A stretch of DNA of 64,000 nt from Mercenaria mercenaria (GCF_021730395.1 NC_069366.1:68205001-68269000), one strand, 5' to 3'; numbered from the stretch's first letter, positions 35,566 through 47,675 are shown. Notes: generated from the sequence alone by a model not told the origin. Program-made: numbers and translations.

Positions 35566-36609
35566 GAGTTTAAAAGCGTTTGTTGCAAAACGCCCCAACA
35601 TGTAGCTTATAAAATCTTTAAGGATACCCCTTGGAAGCATTGAATGCAACAAAGCAAAATAATAGCGAGTTTGGTTTGATTCAGTCTGGTCATGAGAGGT
35701 AATGGAAAATGCAACACATTTAAAGCCCCACTATATAGATATTGAATGGACTCCATGATCCCAAAGGACGACACTGACGCATAACAAGTCTATCTGTTGT
35801 ATTTATGTTGTTGTTTTTTTTAAATTTTGATTAAAGCAGCCAAGCTATCAGGCAACTGTAACTATTATATATTTGCATAGACAAAATGTGAAAGAAAAAT
35901 CATCTGAAGAATGATTAAGTGAAGTACAGATCTATAAAATTTCAAAAAATAGCTGCCTTATTTTTCAACGGATGATAAACTGTTATAATATATTCAATAT
36001 TGTTTAGAAGAAGATGTAATTTAAACATTCTTCAGGGGAATAAATGAACACAGATCAACGGAATGCCGAATATGTCTGTTCTAAATTGAGTTTAAAAGCG
36101 TTTGTTGCAAAACGCCCCAACGTGTAGCTTATAAAATCTTTAAGAATATCCCTTGGAAGCATTGAATGCAACAAAGCAAGATAATAGCGAATTTGGTTTG
36201 ATTCAGTCTGGTCATGAGAGGTAATGGAAAATGCAACACATTTAAAGCCCCACTATATAGATATTGAATGGACTCCATGATCCCAAAGGACGACACTGAC
36301 GCATAACAAGTCTATCTGTTGTATTTATGTTGTTGTTTTTTTTTAATTTTAATTAAAGCAGCCAAGCTATCAGGCGACTGTAACTATTATATATTTGCAT
36401 AGACAAAATGTGAAAGAAAAATCATCTGAAGAATGATTAAGTGAAGTACAGATCTATAAAATTTCAAAAAATAGCTGCCTTATTTTTCAACGGATGATAA
36501 ACTGTTATAATATATTCAATATTGTTTAGAAGAAGATGTAATTCAAACATTCTTCAGGGGAATAAATGAACACAGATCAACGGAATGCCGAATATGTCTG
36601 TTCTAAATT
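35566..36609. repeat. 522-bp direct tandem duplication
   Basis: Unit 1 (35566-36087) and unit 2 (36088-36609) both start 'gagtttaaaagcgtttgttg' and differ at only about 10 positions by eye. Each contains 'ggaagcattgaatgcaacaa' and 'tcatgagaggtaatggaaaa', linking them to the 271-bp array at 8286-8890. No long frame. Confidence 0.93.
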
Positions 36610-36681
36610 GCCAAGAGGGAAATGGGTTAATAATTCACGACTTGCTAATTTCGAGAAAAAGTTTGAAGACCACAAAAGAAA

Positions 36682-37070
36682 TTACACAATTATGGTTTCA
36701 AGTGGAAGTTTTAACGCCTCTGTAAAAGTATTGTAATTGTGATAAGTTAGAGGCAGTATCTCCTTTCTAAGGTCTGCTAAAAGTTCACTAAACTTTACTT
36801 CTGTAGCCGCTCTGTCTGAGAGAGTTGCTACAATATGACAAATGATATATATCGAGGTCTCATTATCAGCCACCAAACTATCATCATTAAGATCTTGTAA
36901 AATTTGTTTGAAAACATACAACGTGTCGTTAGCAGATTTAGCCTAAATATCTCTAAGGCCTAAATTTCCTTGTGAGTCAGAAGCTTCGTAGCCTATAAAC
37001 TGAGATCCGCACTTAGACGTTTCATCTTTGAGTAATACAGTGCTATCATTATTTGAAAAAAAAACTTCGC
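36682..37070 (-). pseudogene. Fragment of a repetitive uncharacterised protein
   Basis: The minus strand reads DETSKCGSQFIGYEASDSQG, then, after an in-frame stop, SANDTLYVFKQILQDLNDDS and IVATLSDRAATEVKFSELLADLRKEILPL. The pattern (DETSKxG, a GLRD-type stretch, TMSDRAATE-like box, FxxLLxxxRxEILP) resembles a large uncharacterised family that I recall as highly repeated in cnidarian and mollusc genomes. It may belong to a DNA transposon. The C-terminal part is missing and no other exon is nearby. Function unknown. Confidence 0.55.
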
Positions 37071-37240
37071 ATTATATGAGCTTGAGCAAGAACTGAACTT
37101 TTGCAAGGCAATTTATTAGCTTTAATGTTGGCCATCTTCAATACAGAGTTTACTACATTTGAACCTTTTGAGGCACTAACTTGACTCTGTCGTTTAGGCA
37201 AATAACTCGGTGTATCTTGAACCTCTTAACTCCACATAAG

Positions 37241-37668
37241 TGGCCCGATGGTCTTGTTGTAACATACTTGACTGTCAATCCATATGTCCTGGGTTCGAAT
37301 CCCGGTCCAGTAACTGGAAATGTCTGAGACACTTGAATGTCTCCCACCTAACTCAGAGGCCAATACTGGTTCTTCCCAGAAAATACGGCTTTGCGTGTAT
37401 CGGTGCTATACACCGGGCACGTTAACCAAACTGTCTATTCGCAAACAACTAGGCTAAGTTAGCCGGCCAGGCCTGTATCTAAAAGGATTTCTTTCTCTTT
37501 GTCTCTCTGGTTTGGGGGCTTTGTCTCATTCTTTCCCTCTGGTCAGATTGCTCTGTGTCTGTACTAGTAGAGGATGAATTTGGTGCCCTGTGTGGCTGCT
37601 GTTGCGCTACTTAAAGTGCCTTTGAACGTGTTAATCATGAAAAGGGCGCTATATAAATCCAGTATAAT
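37241..37668 (+). repeat. SINE-2 copy, full length
   Basis: The head 'ggcccgatggtcttgttgta' and the B-box 'gggttcgaatcccggtcc' are tRNA-like. The body has 'tgtatcggtgctatacaccg' and 'tctgtactagtagaggatga'. The end 'gcgctatataaatccagtat' runs into an AT-rich tail. Other copies (all minus): 49040, 49794, 63730. Confidence 0.85.
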
Positions 37669-37863
37669 AAAATATAAACAGAAATTATGGAAATGCAAAG
37701 ATTGCACAATTAATAATATTGATATTACGGTTAGATGGCATATTCCTACAATAAATGCAATTTAGCTGTATAACGTCAGATTCCCTCGCTAAATTCCAGT
37801 TTAATAATTGCTATCTCGGCAAACCCATTATTTCAAATGGGGACCATAGAAAACAAAATAAAA

Positions 37864-37948
37864 AAGACAAATATCAAACAGGGAATGCCACGTAGCAAAA
37901 ACGCAGCCTCCCAAAAACGAAACCCACAGCAAGCAGACGTGCACACCA

Positions 37949-37998
<50 letters not shown>

Positions 37999-38445
37999 CC
38001 ACACACACGTAAAGCCAACACACGAGTACAAAACGAACAAACAAAGGAACACAGTGGGGCACCGCCCTGGAAGGGTCAATGGCAAAAACACCACTGGGGA
38101 GCCCAAACCGGTTTATGGTGCGCACCCAACATCACTCTTACCCCCACCATGTTCCAAAGACATGGGACAGTGTAAATAAAAGTAATCCCCTCCAGGTGAA
38201 TCTCTAACACACGTAATGGAAACAAAAAGGCATGGCATGTAAAACACAAAAATGCTCGTGTATAAATATATAAAAAGCAAACCTTTAGAACCAAAAACGT
38301 ATGTACTCAATGCCTTTTCAGAAGACAGAGCAACAAGAGAAATACCCTTAAGGGCCCGACGAAACAGGCCAGAAGACAGATATCAAAACAGTTCAGTCCT
38401 GGTAGGATTTAAAAACTGCTTATCATAGAGTCCTCCCCTTCTTCC
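37864..38445 (-). mobile_element. 5'-truncated 3' region of a reverse-transcriptase element, copy 1
   Basis: It matches 56042-56599 over its whole length, including 'ccaaaccggtttatggtgcg' and 'cctttagaaccaaaaacgta'. Copy 2 is followed, at the edge where this copy stops, by reverse-transcriptase-like coding sequence. This is therefore probably the 3' untranslated region of that element, truncated at its 5' side as non-LTR insertions usually are. It contains a CA run (about 37955-37992). Confidence 0.6.
37955..37992. repeat. CA microsatellite
   Basis: A CA run inside the repeat; the equivalent run in the copy at 56042 is shorter. Confidence 0.9.
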
Positions 38446-38573
38446 ATTTTCACGGAATTGCATCTTATGTATCAGTTAAAATTTTATGTACACATACACC
38501 GCTGTATTTACACATCTGCGAACGTCTTTAAATCATGTCTTGATCTTTGTATCATGAGCAAATTTGGAGTTCT

Positions 38574-39072
38574 GCTCAACCACTGCCGCCCGTGAGCAGG
38601 CTCAATCAAACCGAACCTTCAACGTGATCATTTTGTAGTGTTTGGGCTCTCTGTAGTTTCCACTTTTTCTATTTTACAAGGTAACGGCAAATTGATGCTG
38701 TATGAAGAAACTAGTAACTACGCAATTTCACATTTTTTCAAATTCCTACAAAAATTGACTCATGACTTCTAGATATAAACGATCGTTTATCATAACTCAT
38801 AGCCTTTGTTGTCAGTGAATGAATATGTGATAAGCCCATTACAGGTCTTTAAATAGTTTTCTATTTGTACAGTATTAAAAATATTCTACAGTGTTTAAGA
38901 TAAATTGGTAGAAGATCCACAGGTCGCTCAACACAACAAAAATGAAAATGTTGCAGTCCTTCCAAATGATCATTTTACAGATTTTATTTATTTGATTGAG
39001 CCTGTTCATGTACGGTAGTGGAATGCATGCTACCGTCCACGCCCTCTGGCCCTGGGTTGAACAGAAATCAAC
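38574..39072. repeat. Element with imperfect inverted ends
   Basis: The reverse complement of 38574-38618 ('tttgattgagcctgctcacg') resembles 38988-39040 ('tttgattgagcctgttcatg'), and both have 'ttga(g/a)cagaa' at the outer edge. No coding frame. Probably an old MITE-like element. Confidence 0.45.
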
Positions 39073-40440
39073 ATTTACACATTACAAGTACCAAAATACA
39101 ATTTAGAGACATCCACAATTCATCTATAACACACATCTTTTCTGAAGGCTAGCAAATATATGAGCCAAAGCGTCGGAATGACGGTTGTTTAATGAACTAC
39201 GATTCATGTAACGTTCATCCAACCTGGGAATGTTTGGTTTCGGAAACATTTGTTTTAATATTCAGTGATGTAAGTACATTGTAGTTATTAAATGAATAAA
39301 AAATAAGGCGATTAATGTATTATAAGTTTACCAGCAAACTACGAGGCAAATATCCTTTGTAAACAAGTTAATTAATATGCAGTTTACATGAGCAATTAAT
39401 TTACTGAAACTAATTTGATTTTGATATTTTCATGCAAGCGGACGGTGAACGCCAAGAAGAAGATGCAAGCGGACAAGGCTGCTACGTAAAATATGCCATT
39501 AAAACCCAAAATAGAAAAATTTCGTGCTTGATCTTAAAATATTTGTTACAAAATGATTGACACTCCTTGTCGTTGACGAATAAATCTTTAAGGCGGCTCT
39601 GGAGCTTAGACAAAAATTCAAATATTAACGCACATTAATATAATTCCGATGGAAATGGTTCGCATTAAATTGTTTCCCACACGCGTAAAAATTCATTTTA
39701 GAAGTCGTCAGAAATTCACAAGTCGGTTTTATCAGCAAAAACGCTTAAAATCGTCACAAAAAATGGTCAAAGGCATCGAAAATTATTTTATATTACGTTT
39801 GATATATAATAAAATCTCGTCTCTTCAATCGGGTCATTTTAAGGTAACTTGTGTGATATTCTGAAAATCTTTTCAGAATCTGTCTTTCGGTTTATTTACA
39901 AATCGTCTTTGGTGACAATTGACATTCTAGTTCTAAGCGAACTGTATCAACAGCATTCCTCTTACCATGCATGATCCATGCATTGAAAACTTTCCTGGCA
40001 CGATGTCAATATGAATGTTCACCATTCGTGAAAGTAGTTTTGATATAATAAGTGAATAGTACTTCATCATTCAAATTATTATCATTATTTGTATGTAACA
40101 TCTCTTAAATAAATTGTCACATAAGAATTAGAAATGAAGAAAGTGAATTTGTAATTGATATGTTAACGTTTTATCTTCGTCCAGGCAAATAACTCGGTGT
40201 TTTTAAAAAGATTATTAATACCAAGTACTATTCGCGGTAATATATTAGTGTGCTTAGTTGAAAAATGCTTTACCGTACCTGACTATGAATAGTTCTAGAT
40301 TAAGCAAAGAGAACTCAACACTTGTATCCTGTCACAATCTAAGTATTTCTATATTCCATACCAAATACAATTAGCTCAGAGGTAAAGCAGGTAAAGCATA
40401 CTGATAATTGTTAACAGATCTTTTTGCAGAGTTGGCTCGA
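39073..40440. other. No gene seen
   Basis: AT-rich. The 71-codon frame at 39649 is basic but shows no domain. Confidence 0.4.
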
Positions 40441-41762
40441 AACTCACTTAATTTTCTTTTTTTTTTTTTTTGCATGAGACTGTGGTTGCTTTGAGGGATT
40501 ATCATTTTCTTAATGAGACAAAGACAAAGAAATTTCCGAAGCCTGTATGGTTAAAAGTAGAAAATCGTTCTCAGGAACCGCTTGATGATCTTTATCAAAC
40601 TTTGTCTGTAGCATCATTATAAGTTTCACTCTCAATTTTCTTTTTCTTTTTTGTATAAAACTGTGGTTGCTTTGAGGGATTATCATTTTCTTAATGAGAC
40701 AAAGACAGAGAAATTTCCGAAGCCTGTATGATTAAAAGTAGAAAATCCTTCTTAGGAACAGCTTGATGGATCTTTATCAAATTTGGTCTGTAGCGTCATT
40801 ATAAGTTTCACTCTCAACTGTGTTCGAATTAGGGCCCTTGGGCCCTTTTTGGAGTAGATAGAGTTAAAAACAGAAATGAAATACGTTCTAACAATGTCAT
40901 CTCATGGACCGCTAAATGGATCTTCGTCAAACTGAATCTGTGGCATCATTATTAGGTTCTTATCCCAGTTGTATTTAAACTTGGGAGTTTGGCCCCTTTT
41001 AGGAGCAGCTAAAAATAGAAATACTTATTCTCATGAACCGTTTAACTTCAAACCTGGTCTGTAGGATCACTGTAAGCTCTTCTTCTAATATTTTTCGAAG
41101 TCGGGCACTTGTCCCATTTTTGGACCGTCCGTTAATAGTTTAAAAAAGAAATACCATTAACCAACTTTGTCTCACAAACTTCTTGATAGATCTTCATCAA
41201 ACAATGTCTATAGCGTCATTATCAGATACTCTTCCAACGTCTAGGGGCCGGTAGTAAACATAGAAATACATATAAATGACTTCTTCTCATGAACTGCCTG
41301 ATGGACCTCTATCTGACATGGTCTGTAGCATTTTGATTTCCTCTCCCTATTTTGATCAAATGGGGGTGTTTGGCCCCTTTAAGGGGCCACTACAGCTAAT
41401 AATATAATTACCTTTAAATGACTTTTCGTCATTAAATGATCGATGAATCTTCACTAAACTTGGCCCGTAGCATCATTGTTACGTCTGAGATACCTTTAAA
41501 TGACTGTATGGATCTTCATTTACTTGGTCTGAGGCGTCATTGTAAGGTCCTCTTTCGAATTTGTTCAAATGGGGGCTACAAGTCTTATTTTAGGGGTCAC
41601 TAGTGCTAAATATGTAAATATCTTTGAATAACTTATTCTCATGAACCACTGGATACAGATACCTACCATAAAGAGACTTTCAAAAATACCCACAGCCTGC
41701 TCCAATGGTCGTGTATTTTTATCTCTGAATCTCAGGTGAGCGATCTAGTGCCCTCTTGTTTG
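40441..41762 (-). mobile_element. Helentron-like tandem-core element, reversed
   Basis: On the minus strand it starts AACAAGAGGGCACTAG, then 'atcgctcacctga', the same outer signature as the element at 16491. The core is diverged units recognised by 'ttggccccttt(t/a)aggggc' and 'gatcttcatcaaac'-like phrases. Two less diverged 181-bp units lie at about 40455-40820 ('tgtggttgctttgagggatt' at 40481 and 40662). The 3' end is not clear. Confidence 0.7.
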
Positions 41763-41869
41763 TCATATACATATTTAGCAGTTAAAATGACAGACACTGA
41801 AATTTATTTGTCTTAATTCACAAACAATATGCTTAACAAGAAACAAATACTTTTATTGGGTGGCAAAGA

Positions 41870-42250
41870 ACCTTACTCGCCATAGCTTTTGTACATTGGA
41901 GTGACAGGAAAACTAAAGTTAAACACAGTCTTTTCAACAAGCTCATTCTTTCCAAGCCTATTGAAGAGCGTTAGCATATATCGATTCATTCTGGTAGTTA
42001 AACAGTCAATAACACATTGTGAATTTAACAAGTAATTATTAATTTTACTGGTGGTGGGGGGGGGGGGGGGGAAAGGGGGGCACATATCCTTACTCCTTAC
42101 TCACCACAGCTTTTGTACATTGGAGTAACAATAAAAAAACTTAATCTTTACCAGAAATGAACCAGCTTGTTCGAGGGCATTAACATATGTCACTTCTGGT
42201 GGTGACTCTCACTCGCTCATTATGAACTTAATTAGTAACAGTTTATTTCC
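41870..42250. repeat. Diverged tandem duplication, period about 223 bp
   Basis: 'cttttgtacattggagt' starts at about 41886 and 42109, and nearby phrases ('ccttactc-cca-agc', 'tctggt-gt') recur. A G run separates the halves (about 42055-42072). Confidence 0.6.
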
Positions 42251-42533
42251 TGGGGAGTCATAGAGCATTACTGTCTAAGGCTTTTTTAGAAAACATAAAT
42301 CAAAGAAATGATTATAATATTGAAATACTGAAATGACTACTTCAAAGTCTCTGTTTACAGACGATGACAGAAAAAAAATTGCAAGATCATTTTTTTTAAA
42401 TTTCAAAAGAATCGAAGGTCCTAATATACATAATACGATTATGTGTCCGCAATGATTCACTCTTCTCCTTTCGTCGGTAAATTCTTACGCGGCAGCATCT
42501 CTATGTACTTAGACTTATTTAATAGGCGCTATC

Positions 42534-42823
42534 TTTGTTTGTTTGTTTTGGGTTTAACGCCGTTTGTCAACAGTATTTCAGTCATGTAACGGCGGGCAGT
42601 TAACCTAACCAGTGTTCCTGGATACTTTACCAGTACAAACCTGTTCTCCGCAAGTAACTGCCAACTTCCCCACATGAATCAGAGGTGGAGGACTAATGAT
42701 TTCAGACACAATGTCGTTTATCAAATAGTCACGGAGAACCTACGCCCCGCCCGAGGATCGAACTGACAACCCCGCGATCCGTAGACCAACGCTCTCACCT
42801 ACTGAGCTAAGCGGTCGGGTTAC
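42534..42823 (-). repeat. SINE-1 copy
   Basis: In minus orientation the tRNA-like head 'gcttagctcagtaggtgaga' and B-box 'agttcgatcctc' are followed by the body and the tail 'aacggcgttaaacccaaaac' then AAAC repeats. It matches the copy at 54086-54381. Confidence 0.85.
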
Positions 42824-43485
42824 CGGTAGCCTATACAGGCGGCTTCTTGAAAGCCTACATTCAAAATGAACGCCACAACTCAAGATGGTGGACACAATTT
42901 CGATTAAAACACTATTGGCCTGCTTTGCAGAGATTTTATCATTTTTCAAACAACATATTAATTTCATTTTATAGATGATGTGAATTAATTAGCCATTGTA
43001 TAGTATAAAAAGCTTAAATAAGTCAAATGACAGTCGTTCAACTTAAAAATGGCTGCCAAGATTTTACATTTATTGAAATATTCAATAAGAAACACAACGC
43101 AAATGCACTTTTATGTCAAAAGCTGTATTTCCTTAAGCGCTTGGCAGTAAAACTTTACACAAATTTCAAGATGGCCGCTTATATATCTTGTCCAATATCT
43201 TCTGCATGAAACAAATTCAAATTGTTACACTGTTATTCAGTTGTTTATAAAATGACTATTGTTAATACTTATTTATATTCAAACATTATAGAAAACACCA
43301 CTTAACTTATATTTATAAATTGATGTATAAACTTGAGCAGATTTGAATTTGTATATATATAATTTCATGTGATATAATATTGTTGATATTTGTATACTAG
43401 GTGACTTATTGGTCCATTGGGCCGGGTTTTGTGTTAATTTGATTATTTTTAATATGATTTGTGAAACGTTTAACACATGTCACTA
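42824..43485. other. No gene seen
   Basis: AT-rich, with 'aagatgg' and 'aaaatggc' recurring loosely; nothing coding is supported. Confidence 0.4.
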
Positions 43486-43489
43486 TGTT

Positions 43490-43645
43490 AAAATATTTAC
43501 TTTACTTTACTTTTACTTTTACTTTTTCTTTACTTTTACTTTTACACTTTTACTTTTACACTTTTACTTTACATTACTTTACTTTTACTTTACTTTTACT
43601 TACACTTTTACTTTCACTTTCACTTCACTTCACTTTACTTTACTC
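43490..43645. repeat. TTTTAC/TTTAC microsatellite
   Basis: An imperfect run of TTTAC and TTTTAC units with short CACTTT variants. The frames through it are artefacts of the repeat. Confidence 0.92.
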
Positions 43646-44028
43646 AAAGAAAACATACAGTTCATGATGACCACAGGACAAAACTTTAAATCCTACTGAC
43701 ATATATATATATGACATATATTTACAGGTATGCTATAAAACACAGTAAAGGATGATGAAATAGCCTTTGCAGGTTTTGGTTGGACATAGATGCTGAAATT
43801 GTGAAGTTAAGGAGGTAGGTTACCTTTATATTTGTATGTGCGCATGTCCAACCGGAAGCTTACGTGACGATTTACGACGACGTTTACGACAAACTAAATG
43901 TGTTTGTATATTCATTCTTCTGAAAACAAATCATAGACCTGTCTTCGATCTGACGCTTTATGGTTTAATAATGTAGAAATAATGAATAAATTGCCACAGA
44001 AACGCTTCAAAACAATGTTGCCTTAAAA

Positions 44029-44045
44029 TGACGTCATTGACGTCA
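44029..44045. promoter_or_regulatory. Paired CRE motifs in element C
   Basis: TGACGTCA at 44029-44036 and 44038-44045, as in copy B. Confidence 0.45.
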
Positions 44046-44453
44046 TAACGTTACGTGTCAGTTACCGCGCAAAATTAATAGCTTTTATCTTGAAAGTACG
44101 TAATTCTGTGCATTTTCTTTATTCAAACTATTTTCAAATAGCCATTATTTGCTGAATTTTTATTTATGTGTCTTTTGCTCTGAATAATAATCAATATTTT
44201 GCTTCTTTTGTGTAGTTATATCGAAATGTTATGAGGAATGTAAGAAAATGGATGATGGTAACCAATGTTATTTGGAATATAGTTGGGTGAGAGGTTACTT
44301 GTTACGGTCATTTTCAAATAAAAAATCTAGCAGTTTGATTTGTAATACCTATTTTTCAGGTTCCGTTGATAATTTGTTACTTATATACTAAAACTAAGAT
44401 CTAAAATTGTTCAAATTTCAGTAGAAAATTGTGGTTTCTTGAATTGAATTTAT

Positions 44454-44467
44454 GTTACCATGGAAAC
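44454..44467. promoter_or_regulatory. X-box-like motif in element C
   Basis: GTTACCATGGAAAC, one of three X-box-like sites in this copy (others at 44809-44822 and 44979-44992). All three have equivalents in A and B. Confidence 0.4.
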
Positions 44468-44808
44468 GAATCCCGTGACCTATGTATCTAAATGTAAATT
44501 TCAAAAGCGTTGACACTAGTCTATTTAAGAAACACAGCTTCAGCTTTTTATTTTAATTTCAACAATATCCATGAGAATAATAGTACATGCTGAACGATTT
44601 TTCCATGAAAAATGCCAGACGAGGGGTACTGCTGTTAGTATTCTAAGCTTAGACATTTGTTTGAATAAATGCAGATAACACGAAAATATAACTTACGTTA
44701 GAAATAATATGTTTTAACGCTACATTAGCTAGAAAGATAATCTTATTCAATATTATTTTATAAGAAATTACGACAAAAAGCAAGATATAAGCCATTTTAA
44801 ACATCTCT

Positions 44809-44822
44809 GTTGCCATGGTTAC
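44809..44822. promoter_or_regulatory. X-box-like motif in element C
   Basis: GTTGCCATGGTTAC. The equivalent in B (18037-18050) is GTTGCCATGGTAAC and in A (13041-13054, reversed) GTAACCATGGCAAC, both closer to the RFX consensus. Confidence 0.4.
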
Positions 44823-45324
44823 TTTAAACTTTAAGAAAAATAGGGTACCATGTATAGTGCTTGGTATTTTGCTAATAATATTACCCAAATATTCCATGTT
44901 GGTCATTAACAAAATGGCACTGAAGCCGTCGAAAACCCCTATTTTTATACATAGTTGTTTAAAAATGAGAGAAAATGCGTTACCATGGAAATACGAGGCC
45001 CGCGACATATACATTTTAAGCTTATATTAGAAAGCTAACGTGCATACTAGTAAAATTATAGATTATGCTGACTTCTACGGAAATCAATGAAACTAAAATA
45101 CACTGAAAAGTGTTAAATATCCGTATTTTCCTTCTTCTTTTAATATGAAATACCTTTGGAGGGTCATGTTCTTCAAACCTGGATAAAAATTGAACTTGAA
45201 GGGACAGAGACAAACGAAACTGAGATTTTAGCAGTTAAAACTTCATATTACACGAAATACAAAACGATGCTGCGGTTCAATTAATTTGAATTTACCCTTG
45301 TAACAAGGTAACCTACCTCCTTAA

Positions 45325-46165
45325 TCTGTTATATTTGTCCACACCTTAAGAGAGAGAAGTACAGATACAGAGTAAGAATCCAAACTGACGAGTAAGCAGT
45401 TTGGCATTGTCATGACACTGAACATTTTCGTAAGTAAGCTTGAGGAAGTAGTGCTAAAACTGGTTGGTTTACTTTACTTATTTTCAGTATAAATGCATGA
45501 TATACTAAAGTATTGTCATTTTTCACGTCAAGTATGTTAAACTAGATATATCTGATTGACAGCCTTTAATTTTTCGACAGATATTGCACATCAACCCCTC
45601 TCAGTGTGTTTGCATGGTTGTCATTAACATTGTTTTGTATTTTCTGGAATTTATTTCTTGGCAAATTATTTTATTTTGGTGAATATCAGTATATTAATCT
45701 TTAACCAACGGCAGTCTGCTCATAACAATGTTTTATTGTTGCATATTCAACGGATCGTCTTATAAATTTAATAATCTATCACAACATCAGTCTTAAAGTG
45801 CTGCTGTATGCGAGAATGAACAGTGTTATATTCATAGGCCATGTATAATCTTTGGATGATTTGTATGTTCTTAGGTTTGAATACAAGAAGTCATGCGAAG
45901 TTACATAGTTCTGTTTCCACAACTTGAGGTGATTCTGCACGTTCGGATCGAATATTTTCTACTATGTAAAATTTGATTAAAGTTTGATTTTTCAAACTAG
46001 AATATACTTAAATTCTGCATCCCTTGTCGCGGATTTGTTTTTTCATTGTTATGAAAGAGATCTTATGTTGGGCCTGTCTCCAGTTACACAGACAGACATT
46101 ATTACTGCATTTAATATTACCTACCGACTTCTTTGTTCCGATGAGGTCTATAAACACCTTATAGA
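45325..46165. other. No gene seen
   Basis: AT-rich sequence without recognisable features. Confidence 0.45.
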
Positions 46166-46167
46166 CC

Positions 46168-46245
46168 GCTTATGAGGGAATCGAATCCGAGTCGCCCCGA
46201 TGCTAGTCCAGTGCTTTAACCACTGAGCCAAATTGTCGACACACT
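46168..46245 (-). repeat. tRNA-like SINE head or tRNA pseudogene
   Basis: In minus orientation 'tggctcagtggttaaagcac' (A-box) and 'ggattcgattccc' (B-box) have tRNA spacing, but the acceptor stem is not convincing. A small hairpin (GGTCTATAA/TTATAGACC) follows at about 46147-46167. Confidence 0.45.
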
Positions 46246-46249
46246 TACG

Positions 46250-47675
46250 CACTTGTCAGAGATTAAATTTAAAGTTATGCGTGAGCGACCGAAACAATGC
46301 AGTAGAATCATGAGAAGTCCGTGCATGACATTTTAGGTGAAGCGTGATAGACTCCGTAAAAATTGTATCAATTGTTTCAAGAAAGTACGCTTTAAGTGAA
46401 AAAATTTCGACCAGTTTTACATATCTTGAAAATTGATCTAAACGTTACTTTACTGTAAAGCTTTAACATTCAATTCTAAGCAGGTCTTGATATTTGTCTG
46501 AAAGTTAGTACGGGCATACTCTTCCGTCAGAGTGGAGAAAGCTTCATGAAACAGGACATTTTATTTTTACGTAGAAAAATATTGACAATGATATAATTTC
46601 AAAAACTACAAACTACACAAATTTCCTCCAAGTTAATTAATAGTCTGCTAATGAAAATTGCGACGATTTTCTGTACAAATAACATGGAACATAAGTAACG
46701 AAGTTGTATTTTTGACAACAACCCAGTTAAATTATCGGGATACATTCCGAGCGTGTCTGAAATAAGACTTGACAATTTAAACATATTTAAATGGAGATTT
46801 TAGGTAGTGGTAATTGGTGGAAAACTGGTTAAAGTACATTCAAGTCTTGTTTTCTGAAAAATGTTCTAATTTTGCTGAATGTCGTTAATTCATATCGAAC
46901 TAACAGTTGACATTTTTATGCCTTTAAATGTTATTAGATATTTTGCACTGTACAAGGTTTCATTGATTCTATACTTGTATTGACATCCACAAGTATATGA
47001 CAACTTCCACACGTGAATCAGGTGTGGAGAACCAAACCGGCATTAAACTATATAATGTTTATTCAAATCGTTGCCATGTCAATCAAAACGGAGGCCTTTA
47101 ACTACAAACCTCTTAATTAATTGTACTTATTACTTTCATTGTCAAGAAAACTGAAGCTTTTTATATCTTCTCGATGTTGTCCGCGCAGTTTTTTGCATAT
47201 TTCGTCGCTGTCTTCTTGGCGTGTGCCAAATCAGGATATATTATGATACGTATTTCTTGTGATAATGTAATAATAAAACTATATCAATACTTTTTTTTTA
47301 TACGGCAATGTATATTTAAGTGTCAAATTAAAGAGCTAATAAGCTTATTTTTTATGAAAAAAAAAACCATTCGCGTCAAATTCTGACTAATTGACTAGAC
47401 ACACATTGATGATCTCGATGAGAGACTATTTCCCAAATGTGCACGTATTTTTCATGCAATACAACATGTCATGTCCTAATTGCTGACAAAAATATTTACA
47501 GGTTCGTAGCAAGTTGGGCATTTTGTTATATCAATAGTATCAAACAAATTGTGGCACATATTGTCTTGTTCTTTCTTCTAACTATTTATCACACATACAC
47601 GTTACAAACGTTCTTCAAATCCGAAACAAATATGGACTATGTAAAACAAAGAAGCATGTAGATAAGTCAGTTATC
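46250..47675. other. No gene seen
   Basis: AT-rich; the frames at 47174 and 47437 show no domain. Confidence 0.45.

Larger units (their letters stand above)
43811..45320 (+). mobile_element. TTAA-flanked element C, uninterrupted copy
   Basis: 1510 bp between TTAA at 43807-43810 and 45321-45324, with exact ends GGAGGTAGGTTACCTT and AAGGTAACCTACCTCC. It is colinear with A and B. It keeps the sequence that BEL entered in A (GCATT at 44110-44114) and the region that the Helentron-like element entered in B (about 44755-44775). No transposase is seen, so it is non-autonomous. Its other frames are unsupported. Confidence 0.93.

Noticed and set aside
37828-38125. Cysteine/valine-rich and threonine/histidine-rich open frames through the CA run
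   Set aside because: They are produced by dinucleotide repeat translation within a non-coding repeat; the same happens at 9623-9923, 56051-56260 and 63356-63891.
42740-42967. Open frame with RPLSSVGESVGLRIAG, also seen at 53978-54232
   Set aside because: The shared peptide is the translated tRNA-like head of SINE-1 and not a protein motif.
43409-43699. Leucine/threonine/phenylalanine-rich open frame
   Set aside because: It is a translation of the TTTAC/TTTTAC microsatellite.
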